This document shows, one piece after another, positions 36,496 through 48,599 of a stretch of 64,000 bases of DNA. Numbering within the stretch: position 1 is the first letter of the stretch; the number at the start of each line of letters is the position of its first letter. The stretch is from Patiria pectinifera (lineage: Eukaryota > Echinodermata > Asteroidea > Valvatida > Asterinidae), in NCBI GenBank assembly GCA_029964075.1, contig CM057144.1:5293281-5357280 (forward strand), given 5' to 3'. The notes under the pieces are model-generated. The model made no database searches. It was not told the origin of the DNA and worked only from the letters and a program-made list of their open reading frames with translations. The position numbers and the translations under genes are program-made.

Positions 36496-39400
36496 ATGGC
36501 GAAGGCATCTACATTGCAAGCTAGGCGTCAGGTTACGAGAGTGTCCAAGCAAAGCGAATGTGGATGGGGAATTGTGGTGGTTATTGCTGCCCACGTCGGC
36601 ATGGCATCGACTGGTATCCTGCGATGCAGTGGGATCCTGTATCTTCCCTGGATGAATGAGTTCGACGCCAGTGCCAAGGAGACGGCCGCCATTCAAAGTT
36701 TCATGTCATCCCCATCAGGATTCGCAGGTAATCATACATTGAGCCAGTCTGAACGCAGACATGTGGGGGCATCTAAAGGGGGTATTGCGATATAAAACCC
36801 CCACATTTTATGTCTTGGATTGTTTATTTATCCTATTTCAAAGGTCTGGCTGAAAGGAAACCGTTCCCGAAAAAAGAAGGAAAACAGGTTATTAAATTTA
36901 CTATCGGACGCGCGGACATTTTTGTGGCATAGGCCTACGCATACGTATTTCAAACCGTGTCCATTCAATGTAAGGCCCTTCGCTACTCACGTTGTGTGTG
37001 TCACATTATAAACATAGCACAAATACACACTCGCAGGTCCGTAGAATGCGATGCACTGTGCGACAGGATTCACAACTAGCATTTTCAACAGCTCGATTTT
37101 CAAAGAGTCCAAATTTTGACCCCGAAATTTGTTCTAACACGTTTCTCGCAAGAATAACACAAAACGCCCATTTTTTTTTAAAGGATGGTTGTGTGGACGT
37201 TTATATCCTACTTTTAAACGTTCTTTCCAATAGACATTATTTCGTTTAAAACGCATTTTGTAGTCCAATTGGGTGCATTCCAGTACGTAGTGTCCCTTTA
37301 TATAAGATGCGTTGGAGTAGCTCACCCAGATCGACTCTGGGAAAGGCAGACGGGTTAGCCACGACAGCCGGGCTAATCGAACGCTAAAACCGACCATGTG
37401 CCATCACGATATTCACGTGATGTCCCGTAGCCGTAGCCATACCCAAAACGCCTGTTTCGTGCTGGGTCTTCGTTTACGATTTACTGCTTTTCAGTCAGTT
37501 GCATAACTCAAAAAAGTTGGGCTGGAATTATAGCATCTATTACTATACCTCATACATATTCATGATCGAGAGCCGAACTCTCACTGGTCGATTCACCATC
37601 ACGTGCCAGATGTTATTCTTGCTGTTTACCAAACGTGCGCGCGAGAATTCACGCACAGGGTATATACGCATGCGTAGTAGTCTGTCGCATGGTTTACCCG
37701 TGCGTCAGTCTACTACGCATGCGCTTTACAGAGCAATCAAGGAACTGTCGCATGGCTGCAGTACGCACGCGCGAACATCGCCCAGGAGAGATGCATGGTT
37801 GAACGGTTCGCTTTGATGTTAATTTCTAGAGCTCAAAATGATGCCGTAGGCCTACTGGAGAACATTTATGGACCGTGTAAAGATGTCTTCTGTACAAAAG
37901 AAAGTTGTACACAGGAACTAGTTTGTCAACTTCCAATACCCCTGGGAGCGAATATCAACTGTCCACCCTCAAACTATGTTAAATCTGTATAATATCGCAA
38001 TTAACTTAATAATTAATTACATTTAGACATTAAATAACGTTGATTTTTGGGTCCACTTGACATTTCCGCTGTCCGACCGCCATATTTTTCCATTTCTAGG
38101 GATGAACAACGCGTGCATGTGACGTAATTCTACCAATGCTCACAAGCAGGGTCTGTGGTGGCTGACCCGGGTGAGCCTTGAGAATGACGTCACAGCTAAA
38201 CGAACGGCACAGGGCTGACCCGTGTCGACCCGGGTGAGCTAAACGAACGCACTCAAAGTCTGATATTGGCTAGCGCGTGGATTGTCAGATTGACCAAATT
38301 GGGTGCTGCAGGAGAATTAGGCCAATCGAAGTAAAGGCAGGCGGTATACAGCCAATTCAAGCAGGACATACGTACTGCTCTAGTTAAGATATGATGGAAT
38401 ACAGATCGACTCCCGTGCGTGGGCGCAAATATGCGCTGATAGCTTGCAAAGGGTTAAAGCACAGCAACCATCCAAAGCACGAGGCCGTTGCTTGTTCTCA
38501 TGTTATGAGGTCATCAGGTGTCCGGTCAGGTGTTTACGTCCATCATCCCACCATCATCCCAATGATAGTTCGGACAGTCCCAACTGTTGCTGTGGTTGCG
38601 GTGCAACAATAACTATTATAATAACACCTCACCCACAGATTCTTTGTCTTGATTGGCCGAGAGCGAGTCACATGATGCTTTCTATTTTGGCTATCTTTCT
38701 GTGCACAGCCCAAAGATATAGAATAAAAAGACCAGATCGGCAGTGCGTACAGACGCGCGTTCTGCCATTGGCGGCGCCAATTTGCTTAAAAAAACACCTT
38801 GCATCCAGTTGTTTCAGTGCTATTTTCTTCATCAACAAACAGAATATTCCTGCACTTGTTGCGCTGTCCTTTAATTTAAATTCACGGCAGCTGTTAAGGG
38901 ACAATACCCAGAATATTTTTGTTCACTATTGTCCCTCCTCAGGGTATGACATATGCTGTATATCAGATGCATGTTTGTACTGTTGGATACTGGGGTGCTG
39001 GGATGCACGCCCCTCCGGCTCCCCCAGCCCTTCAATAACATTAAAAAAATAAATAAATGTGTGTTATTTTGCTCTGGACTTCTTGTGACGTATCTAACAT
39101 CTGAAAATTTTCAAGAAGGTGCAAGAATCTCTCAATGTTGAACAAAATGGGTGCTAAAAGTAGAGCACAATGTAAATAAACTTCAAGAGTTAATTTGGTT
39201 ATTCGGGAAGTCCGGAAAATTACGGGGGTGTAATTTCATTCCTAAACCGATTTTCAGGGGCAATATTATTGTCATTAAAAGTCACTCACATAAAATACAA
39301 TCCGAGTAAATTGTTCTCATCTCAAATAGAATAATAATTGTAACACAAATCTCTGAAATCATCCGTTGCAACATTTCACAATTTTGTTAACTAATTCAAC

Positions 39401-42400
39401 GGTAATTTAAAGCAGTTTTTACATTCTACTTTTTCCTTTTTCATTGTTTAAAACAATGTTTTTATACATCAGATAAGCTGATTTTATTTAGAGATTTTTA
39501 GCAAGGCGCACCACCATTTTGAAACGAACAGTAATTACGAGGGGAAAATGAAGCAAACTTCGAGGTGACTACCCAGCTTGAAAATGCATATTGAATTTTG
39601 TTGGATATATAATAACTTCTGGTAAAAAATGTTACTTTTACGGGCATAAAATACAAGTTTGTGCACAAACCTACGGGAATGTAGGTGCGAGTAACCCACG
39701 TTTTGCCCCACATACTACTGCGCGTAGAGCGTCCGTGCGGGAACGGAAAAAAATTGTGCACAGTCTATGGCGCGTATGCACGCGCTGCCGATCTAGGCTT
39801 TTTATTCTATATTTATACAACACCTGAATAAATCCCCGTCATCTGATTGGTGGATCGTTGATCACATGTCATTGAATTATTCGTACCAACGCACGGCGCA
39901 AGCGTGGCGCGCAGCGCACAGTGCAATGGAAGTAATATTGCACTGAGATTAGAAGTACCATTGCGCTGACACTGCACATGTTGCCGAAGGTGGCGCTGTG
40001 GTGTTTAAATTGGCAATAAAAGTTCTGAACTTATAGAACTCTTTACGTTCTAAACTTATGGAAAAGTTTTAAATTGAGATAAATTGAATATGATAGATCT
40101 CAACCTGTTGAACAGTTTGCATAAATTAAATATGATAACTCTGAACTTGTCAAACTTGTAAACAATTTTTAACTTGAATAAATTGGCTATTAAAAGTCAT
40201 CCAATCAGATGACGAGGATTTATTCAATTGTTATATAATGAATCTTTCACGTTCGTCCAATAGAAAAAATAATTTCATTCGCCTCGCCTCGTGGAATGGA
40301 ACATTTCATCCGTCACCTCATGAAATTATTCTTAACATTGCAATCACAAACAATCACAAACATTCATTATTTGCATACTATGGCACAGCCAAAAGTACTA
40401 TACCCGTAGCAACCAAAGTACTATACCATTAGCAACCAAAATACTATTTCCACGGCGCGGTATTTGTGTGCAAACGCATGCTGGTGTGCGCGTTGCGTGA
40501 AGCGCGTTTTGTTCCAAAGAGAGCGCGCCACAGAGTTGGGTTCAAACATTTTGCGAAGGGGTAGGTTGGAAGAGATAAATACATTTTCCACCAATTTTTT
40601 TGTATTGAAATTGAAGTTTATTTCAACTGTGTTCCGATTTAGTTCTAAAATATAAAAACCAAGCAGAATCTGGGAGTGAAGTGTTATGAAACAAATATTG
40701 AATGTTTTATCTCGTGGTGAGGTAAAATTACTAGCCTCCCTCGGTGATCCATGGAGCATTCTATTTTCCAGAGGCGAAAAAAACCATAAATTTACAGTTT
40801 TCTTGTCCTTGTTTTACAATGTGTACGTTTTTCTCATCGAAGTATCGAATTAATCGAAGTATCGAATTATTCCAAGTATCGAATTTTGAGTCGTGTTGTC
40901 AATAAAAGGAGAGACTTTTGGGACGCTTGGTGGCAGCAAACACAACAGTCATTTTCTGGTTGCAAACCAGTAAATCGGTCCAAAATTGCCTACGCCGGCC
41001 AAATCACGATTTGCGTGCCCTCAAAATCTTCACTATTTGAGCATGCTGTGGGCCATGAACTTGAGGGTTTGTAAAATATATGGGTGGAAGCCGTGGACAG
41101 GACTGTGAACTTGTAGTTCCGTTCAATTTGGATGAAATTGGGGCCCTTAAAGCGCTCTATTTCGCACTGGAGTGTAGTCATCGTTTTTCAAAATTGCGAT
41201 GGGCTTCAGGACTATTTTCAGGGGTGATCATCTTCGGATGGAAATTTCTCCTAAAAGTCATCATTTGTCCCCCAAAAATTGAAAAGAAAATGAAAAATGA
41301 TGAAATAAGCTTCAAGTTGATGTGTGTCTCAAACACCTTGGAGAGTTGTGAGTATTTTTCCCGAATTTCTGAAGTGGGAGCATTTACCATTGGGGTCTAT
41401 GGAATTTTATTTACTGGTCTGCTACCTATAATTTCAAAATGGCGCCTTCCATCGTTTGTTGTCAAACGTGTGCGCCTGCGCTGTACATTCCACGACAGTG
41501 GTTTTTTTTTTTGGGGGGGGGCAGGACCTGGGGGGGGGCAGCGTTTCAAAAGGGGTCACCAATGGCGGTTCCGCAACAATTGCGCCCAAAATCTGAATGG
41601 GGCTGACGGACCGTCGTCCGATCACAGCAATTTCGAGTGGACAAGGGGGGGGGGGGTAATTTGGAGTTGGAAGGAGCAAAAACTCAATTAGCTCCCGTTG
41701 GGGGCGCCCTACAGCAAGGTAGCCGCAAACAGAGGGCTTGTTTTCAGGCCAGAAATCGCAGTCAGAGATTTTTTTCTCGCAATTTTTTTGATGAAATAAT
41801 GAGTCATCCATCCTTCGTCGTGCCGTAGAAGTGGTTTGGGGGAATTTTCCAAAACATTGCTGCTTTATAGGTTGCAGACCGGTAAATCGGTCCGAAATTG
41901 CCTACGCCGGCCAAATCACGATTTGCATGCCCTCAAAATCTTCACTATTTGAGCATGCTGTGGGCCATGAACTTGAGGGTTTGTAAAATATATGGGTGGA
42001 AGCCGTGGACAGGACTGTGAACTTGTAGTTCCGTTCAATTTGGATGAAATTGGGGCCCTTAAAGCGCTCTATTTCGCAATGGAGTGTAGGCATCGTTTTC
42101 AAAATGGCGATGGGCTTCAGGACTATTTTCAGGGGTGATCATCTTCGGATGGAAATTTCTCCTAAAAGTCATCAGTTGACCCCCCGAAAATTGAAAAGAA
42201 AATGAAAGATGAAATAAGCTTCAATTTGATGTGTGTCTCAAACACCTTGGAGAGTTGTGAGTATTTTTCCCGAATTTCTGAAGTGGGAGCATTTACCATT
42301 GGAGTCTATGGAAGTTCATTTACTGGTCTGCTACCTTCTATTCTTTGCGCCATTTTAAACATGCCCGCTTACATGCATAATGAACTTAACCCTAAAGGGG

Positions 42401-45400
42401 CCGGGTTATTTTGACCATCTCTCAGCCATCGAGTGACGACAAATTTGAAACTCGGTACATTCATAGAGCAACTTTTCATGAACATACCCAAGAAATTTCA
42501 TGACCACAGGTCAAAGGGTTTTGGAATTATGGCTAATCAATTTTTCATATGTATGAATGGCAATTCTGGTCTGTGTACCCGACGTATGTGGGAAATTCAG
42601 TTTTCACGGCGCGTAGTGCCGGAAAAATTTTCGCTGCGCGGCAACCCCTAGTCCGATTTTCATGTTTTTGGTGTCAAAAGATGTGCAAGGCTTGAGGCTA
42701 AAAAGTCATAAAATTTAATAATTTTTTTTAAAAGGTTATCGCGGAAAAAGTCGAGGGGGGGGGGGCAGATTCCGCCCCAGCCCTTTGAGGGTTAAACATT
42801 TCGCAAATGCAAGAGAGTGAAGAGACTGTGTGTTTGCCGCCATAAAGCATCTCAAGAGTCTCCTATTGTTACACACTTACAATCTCATTCTCTCATTTTA
42901 GTTCTCATTGGAGGAGTTCTAAGCAACCGCTTCGGTTGTAGATTTACAGGAATACTAGGAGGGTTCTTGATGTGGCTTGGTCTCTTCTGTAGCTATTGGG
43001 CCAACGACATAGTTCAGCTCTACGCAACTGCTGCCATAATAGGTAATAATTATCAATTTACTCATGGCTCGGTTTAATACTGTGGCTCTTATTAAATGCA
43101 TACTAGGATCATTTGCATCTATCCCAAAAGTACCGAATATTATCAATAAGATTACTGGGAACAAAGATCCTACTGGTACTAAACACCACGTGGGATTATT
43201 GATCTGGAAATCGAGAATTGATGTCGGAGATTTCCATAAATCAGTTGCCTGACTATATTAAAGAGTGCCACATGGCGCAAAAATCGAGTTTCAAGATCTA
43301 AAGGTTGTGGATGTTTTTTTTTCTTCAATATTTTACTCGAAAAGTGTAATATCCACTGAGCTAAAAGTTTGTCAGGTTATGTTTTAAACATTCCTCTTTT
43401 GGACTTTGAGTGGTGTTAATGGTAACGAACAAAATGCATCAAAGCAAAATGATCCTCTTTTATGCCTTTAACTTGATTTTGTCGGTATCAATGGTTCTGC
43501 TCTGTTCTTTGTACAAGCATTACATTCACTGTGTGGACTTCCTAACAAATTAAAGATGTCCACATAAACCAGTTTTCAGATACGTTGTGCGGACTTGCCC
43601 ACGTCCACACAAGGTCCCCCCCCCCCTCTCTGGAAAACAGAATTAGAGGCATTTTGGGGTTAGGTTTATTTGTCGCAAAATGAAGAGAAACACTCAAGTG
43701 AATCAATTGGGTTGAAAGTGTTTTCACAGTGTGAGTAAAATGATTTTTTTCACAGGTTTCTCTTAAAAACTACACGAAAACAAAGGAATGTCCACACTAA
43801 ATTATAACGTAAACATGACTTGTTTGTGTCCGTTTGTTTCTGCATTCAATAGGGGAACGTTGAACAATAGAGGAAAATAGGGCCCCCATTTCCCGAGAGG
43901 TCCCCTATTTGGATTTGTGTACAGAACATATGGGAGGTCTTCGTAAAATAATAATAATAATAATAATAGTTTTATTTACAGATGGTAGCCATGTCACCTG
44001 ACAGGTGATTTTCAATGGGCCATCTATCAATTAAAACATAATTAAAATTACATGACTTAACTAAGACTATACATACAAACAAAACACAGATCAATTCACA
44101 ATGATAGTGCCACTAGAAAAATCACAACTATAAAAATCTTTGTCAGATAATGTATCATTCATAGAATCAACACCGACTTCCTTTAATTCTTGGTTCTTTT
44201 TATAGGTAGTGGAATGGGCATTTTCATCAACGCTGCCAGCGTAATTATCACCTTTAATTTTATAAAGACATTCAATGTGGCCAACGCAGTTACCTTTGCG
44301 GGACGCGGGACGGGGATGATGGCTATCCCTCCGCTTTTCCAACTTTTGCTGGACAGGTACGGGTGGAGGGGTGCTTGTTTAGTCACATCCGCAATCATGG
44401 CAAACGTCATACTCTGTGGCGTGCTTTTCCGACCTCGTGAATTCGGCCGGGAACTGAACACAACCGAGTCTACAACAAGTTCACAAGAGGAACTGAGACA
44501 GCAGCCCTCGGTAGAAAAAGGCGACGATACTGATGGTGACGATTATACCGATGGAAGAACTGGTGATGTTACAGATGAACCCGATACTTTGACTGCAGTA
44601 CCTGTACGATATGTCAAAACGAGTACTTGCAATAAAACTGAGTATATTTCACTTCAATATACTAGCCGATCCGGACGAGTGGTGAAACTTCTTAAAAGAT
44701 TGTCGGACGAAATCGGGCTGAATATCATGAGGAAAAGCTTCCGTTTTTTCCTGGTCTGTGTCATCACGTTGTTGTATTGCTGTGGCTATGTGGCATTTCC
44801 AATGTTCCTCATCCCACGTGCACAGACCATTGGTGTGGCGCCCGCTAGTGCCGCATCCTTGATGAGCATCCTGGGCATAGGGAGCCTGATTGGTTCCCTA
44901 GGAAACGCACCGATGATCGGCTGGAGAATCTCAGCTGAGCACGTGACGGCCATTTGTGCGGGCCTAACAGGAATTGCGTGCCTTCTGGTTACTGCAGACG
45001 GCTATGCCTATCTGGCAGTGGCTTCATTCATTTACGGCTTCGCCTCCGGAGCTTTCTTCGCCATTTCCATCGTCCTCTGCCGCAGCTTTGTTGGTGTGCA
45101 ACACTTCGCCCTAGGGGTCGGGCTGAACTACGTTTTCGGTGGCACCGGCTACCTCATAGGGCCGGTAATAGCAGGTAATGACAAAAAGGCTTTATTGTGG
45201 TGTGTGCTTTATTTATGTTTGAATGGGAAATCCAGTGATTTTTTTCCGAGTTTCCGAGGGCAAACAAATCACTCCTATGAAATCGGGTCTTTGTTACCTG
45301 AACTCTAACCCTCACACGTGATGACCTGTCACTGTCCAAATAATCTTCACTTAGGCATGCGCAATACAAAGGCTGGTTCGAATCTAATACAGGTATACCG

Positions 45401-45943
45401 CAACCAAACCATTTACTAAAGGCAAAAAGTATCACTTGCTTTACATGCATTTTATTTGTTTCCAATAATAACACGACTCGAAATCCAAAGACGAATGGTA
45501 AAAACATAACCTGTTGACGTTTCAACTCGATGGATGAAACACCTTTTGAGAAAACAATGGAAAACCATGCACAACCTTTTGATCACAAAACACTTGACCG
45601 ATCAGTGGAAATCACCAACATATATCTTGCTTTCTTCTAAATGACAGCAAGCAAGATGGAATAATTTCACGGTGTGTTTAGTACCAGTATACGATCTTTA
45701 ATCCAATAAAGATTTCTGATAATAATTCGGTAGGCTACTTTTGGGATAACTATAAAATGCAAATGATTGATACAGTAAATGCTGCTTGTCTTCACAGGAT
45801 GGATCTTTGATGCTACACGGAGCTATGTTGCTGTGTTCTACATGTTGACTGGATTTCACTTCACTTGCGCATTAAAGTGTCTACTCTTACCTCTACTGAA
45901 ACGCATCGAGCCTGGATTAGAACCCAAAGTATCGGATGAATAA
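36496..45943 (+). CDS. SLC16/monocarboxylate-transporter-like protein, intact (copy B)
   Basis: Four exons (36496-36727, 42902-43042, 44206-45174, 45798-45943), all phase 1, give 495 aa. The protein has the MFS/SLC16 layout: a 20-residue N-terminus, then an ECGWG start of TM1 (residues 21-25; the family consensus is DGGWGW). Exon 2 encodes the TM2-TM4 region with SNRFGCRF. TM5-6 follow, then a long acidic Ser/Thr/Asp cytoplasmic loop (about 200-300), six C-terminal helices, and a GPVIAGWIFDATRSY motif near the end. It is predicted to be a 12-TM plasma-membrane carrier, substrate unknown. By eye, the TM1 Lys and the TM8 Asp/Arg pair that couple proton and lactate in MCT1 are not obvious (the TM8 region reads GNAPMIGW), so it may be an orphan-type SLC16. 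Introns 1 and 2 carry several transposons. The upstream in-frame extension to 36388 is not conserved in copy A, so I chose the ATG at 36496. AATAAA overlaps the stop codon. Confidence 0.9.
37306..38253. mobile_element. GTGCGTT..TAGCTCAC MITE in transporter intron 1 (copy B)
   Basis: Same element as 11269-11774, enlarged by about 450 bp of extra sequence (about 37537-37990). That sequence contains a strong hairpin at 37667-37723. Confidence 0.6.
37667..37723. repeat. 14-bp-arm hairpin within the copy B-specific insert
   Basis: CGCATGCGTAGTAG at 37667-37680 and its exact reverse complement CTACTACGCATGCG at 37710-37723 enclose a 29-nt loop. Confidence 0.85.
38379..40777. other. Copy B-specific 2.4-kb intron segment made of nested repeats
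   Basis: Replaces 11919-12194 of copy A. It contains an inverted pair (38714-38760 versus 39762-39812, sharing TATAGAATAAAAAG and GATCGGCAG) and a MITE at 39822-40230. No coding exon fits the transporter frame. Confidence 0.6.
39822..40230. mobile_element. MITE with TGAATAAATCCCCGTCATC ends
   Basis: The left end TGAATAAATCCCCGTCATCT pairs with the right end AGATGACGAGGATTTATTCA. A related left end recurs at 52242-52300, so this is a dispersed family. Confidence 0.7.
40958..42335. mobile_element. Composite element: two MITEs bracketing 443 bp (copy B only)
   Basis: The whole 1378-bp block is flanked by TTCT (40954-40957, 42336-42339), which occurs once in copy A near 12392. Outer ends are GGTTGCAAACCAGTAAAT and the inverse ATTTACTGGTCTGCTACC. 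It consists of one MITE (40958-41426), a unique middle (41427-41869) and a second MITE in the same orientation (41870-42335). The middle begins and ends with TATA. No transposase was seen. Confidence 0.8.
42390..42791. mobile_element. piggyBac-like MITE, second insertion (copy B only)
   Basis: A 402-bp insertion with perfect TTAA duplications (42386-42389, 42792-42795). Ends are CCCTAAAGGGGCCGGG and the inverse of CCCTTTGAGGG. Internally it is the reverse complement of 34727-35196 (shared CATACCCAAGAAATTTCATG). Copy A has GAACTTAAACATGG at the empty site. Confidence 0.85.
43942..44150 (-). mobile_element. Possible LINE 3' tail, truncated (copy B only)
   Basis: Begins with an ATAATAATA array followed by GTTTTATTTACAGATGG. 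On the minus strand this reads as a LINE 3' UTR ending in a TTA-repeat tail. It replaces the second tandem unit seen in copy A, just before the acceptor of transporter exon 3. Family not determined. Confidence 0.45.
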
Positions 45944-46230
45944 AGTATGCATTTGAATAGGGACAGCTCAATAGACCTTATGATTGTATACGGACACGAC
46001 ATTTTGAAATGGTTTAGTTTGATGTACTATATTCATGATTGTTTTCCAATTCTCGATTTTGATTGGTGATCTGAATTTAATGAATATTCATATAATGTCA
46101 CAATGGACTCTTGCGTTCCTTCGACGAGAAAGTGCTTTGGATTTATAGCGCGTGTATGTTTTATTAAGTACTTTTTGATAAAACTACTGCATCCTCTAAA
46201 TCTGCAAACCAAATGGAGGCCGAAATTACT

Positions 46231-46402
46231 GAATAAATCTTTCTTATACTCCATTTGTACAGTGAGTTGGGCGACTTGAAGTAAATAACCGAACAAAAAT
46301 CGAATCAATAACCCCTGAATAGTGGGCGGAGCTTTAACCTATACTATAGGGGGGCTGCTACTTCGAAGTTGCCACCAGTCAGTTTTGAGGTACATGTGAA
46401 GA
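46231..46402. other. Short gap after the copy B boundary
   Basis: No feature recognised. Confidence 0.5.
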
Positions 46403-47598
46403 TCAATTCAAGCACGGATCCTAGACACCAGGATAAACTACGGTTCTGAGCTCTAGTACAAAATGCACTGAGCGGACTTGCCTTAATTGGTTAGACGCGT
46501 GATAACGGGCATTAATACCCGTTGGCGCGTAATCGCGAATATTTCAGGTGTGCCATTGTGTTTGGTTTTTGCACGACATCTAAAACGGAAATATTCATAA
46601 AACTGTAAGCAAAACTACTCCTTACTTAAGATTTATTTGTTCCAAAATTGTTTAAAATAAATACTTCAGGATATAACAGATGGTATTGTGCAGTTTTTGT
46701 CGTCATAGATGAAGTAATTACCCGGGAAATAAACGTCAAATTTCGAGGAGAACACCGTTTACCCAAATTTCGAAGAACCGATGAAACAAAAGCGACATTT
46801 CATTGTTCATCTTAAAGCTAAAGATATTGTGCTTGGCATTACCATGGTTATGTAGTTATCACTTTATCAGAATTCAATAATAAAGACCAAAAACGGAGAC
46901 TCATGAATATTCAAAAATATAATTCGCTGGCTTGACAGACTTCGAGGCCAGATCTAGCCTTTAGTGAAGTCCCACGCGCCTATACCCGGACCATCCGGAC
47001 ACGTAACGCACCCTGGATGCTCGCACGTAAAAAGACCAGCACGAGCGGCAAAGCCGCGAGGGCCTTTACTATCTCGTTGAACTAACAACTTATTCATTTA
47101 TTCACGTAATATAAATCAAGCAATATAAAACCAATCATCTAACGGTGGTTTGCGGTTACCAGCAACAGCACGCGCGCCATGGCTGTCTGGCGCCAGACGA
47201 CGGCTGCATGATTTACGTTAGTAATTCTGCATTGTCATTGGTCAATTCACAAAGGGTAATGCATTATGCATGTCTACCAAATCGGTAGACAAATGTAAAG
47301 AAAAACATAAGCGTTCTCCACGAGATGGTAAAGGCCCTCGCGGCTACGCCGCTCGTCCTAGTCTTTTTACGTGTCAGCATCCGGGGTGCGTCACGTTTCC
47401 GGGTAAGCGCGTGGGACTTGACTAAAGGCTAGGCCAGATCGGGCGCAGAGCCTTGCAAATCTGAAAGCCACCGCGCGCAGGGGACTTTGTTGAAAAGTAT
47501 TCATGGTATTTGCCACCAGTACGGGCCGTTATCACGCGTCTAACCAGGAGTTGGGCCGAGTCGTTAATCCTGGTGTGTAGGATCCGTGATTCAAGACT
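46403..47598. mobile_element. Nested foldback element
   Basis: The outer arms pair 46403-46515 with about 47521-47598 (shared CACGGATCCTA and GGTTAGACGCGTGATAACGG). The inner arms pair 46947-47078 with 47320-47450 (shared AAGTCCCACGCGC and CACGTAAAAAGAC). The inner loop, about 240 bp, contains the short palindrome GTCTGGCGCCAGAC. No open frame was seen. It may be one foldback transposon inserted in another. Confidence 0.75.
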
Positions 47599-48595
47599 TG
47601 GAAGACAAAATATTGAATCTTTTCAATCACTTTTACTTGTCGAAAAAAAGTGATAACTAACAATGAAATTAGAATTGGCGACAGTATGTATTACACTGGG
47701 TGCTCGACATCAAGTTAAAAGTGGTGACAAAAAATGAATGTTCAAATTAAGTAAGCAATTATAAAATATACATTTTAGTGATCGAATATAATTCCAGCGA
47801 TGCAACACGTTTGGGGTAAATAATCTAACACAACCATTGGATTTATTAGTGAATTATTTATGCATGTACAAAGCTCGTAGAACGGTATATTTCTTTAATA
47901 TTAGAAATAATTTAACGAAGATTTTGTTTTTATTATCACTTCATAGCAGCTGGTATGTACAAAACTTATGTCAATTGTATCGATGAACTTTATAAAAACG
48001 CATTTTTAACAGAGGGCACAGTAATTGTGCAAACTAGATAATTTTTAATATCTTCGGAATGCGTCGAACGAAATGTCGTCATTTTTTTTATCAGTGGCTT
48101 ATATAACAAATAAGAATTGTTTTTGTGAGATGTCTATGATTTTTGTGTTTAAGTACTTAAATCAGGAGAGTAAAGAAGACTGTCTTTTAATTGAATATGT
48201 ACAGTAATATGGTTGCTAACCGCAAAGCGTCGGCGTTGTTTGGCAAAACTAATCTGAGTATGTACATAGACGCTATAACGGAGCAGTGAAATTCATGCAC
48301 CCCCCCAAACATGGCATTTTGAACGTTGTGTTTCTCAGGAAATATGCTCGGTATGATTAAAATGTTAGATTCTAGCTGACGAAGAATTTCTAAACTTCAT
48401 GTCAGTGAAAACAAGTCAGGTGTGTTTACAAACACCGTGACCGTTCCCATGACATAACACCACTCTTTTAACATCAACTTACATGTACCTTGGTCACATG
48501 GAACGTTCATTGACAGCATTAGTGTCTTCTGTAGGTTTTATATGAATTAATCCCTAATCCCTATGATCTCAGGATAAATACTAGATTTTTATTGC
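47599..48595. other. AT-rich intergenic stretch
   Basis: No gene, repeat or element recognised. Confidence 0.5.
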
Positions 48596-48599
48596 TTTT

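Larger units (their letters stand above)
29899..46230 (+). repeat. Segmental duplication, copy B
   Basis: Second copy of the duplicated block, about 29.9 kb downstream of copy A and in direct orientation. It lacks the Polinton-like element; the uninterrupted target is at 35623-35628. It carries its own insertions: TTAA MITEs at 34727-35196 and 42390-42791, a TTCT composite element at 40958-42335, about 450 bp near 37537-37990, a 2.4-kb segment at 38379-40777 and a LINE-tail-like segment at 43942-44150. It contains the intact transporter gene. Confidence 0.93.

Noticed and set aside
38444-39052. 202-codon open frame in copy B intron 1
   Set aside because: No recognisable domain, covers inverted repeat modules, absent from copy A, and inside a transporter intron.
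41080-41691. 203-codon open frame
   Set aside because: Runs from one MITE into the unique middle of the composite element across G homopolymers. The second MITE copy does not keep the frame.
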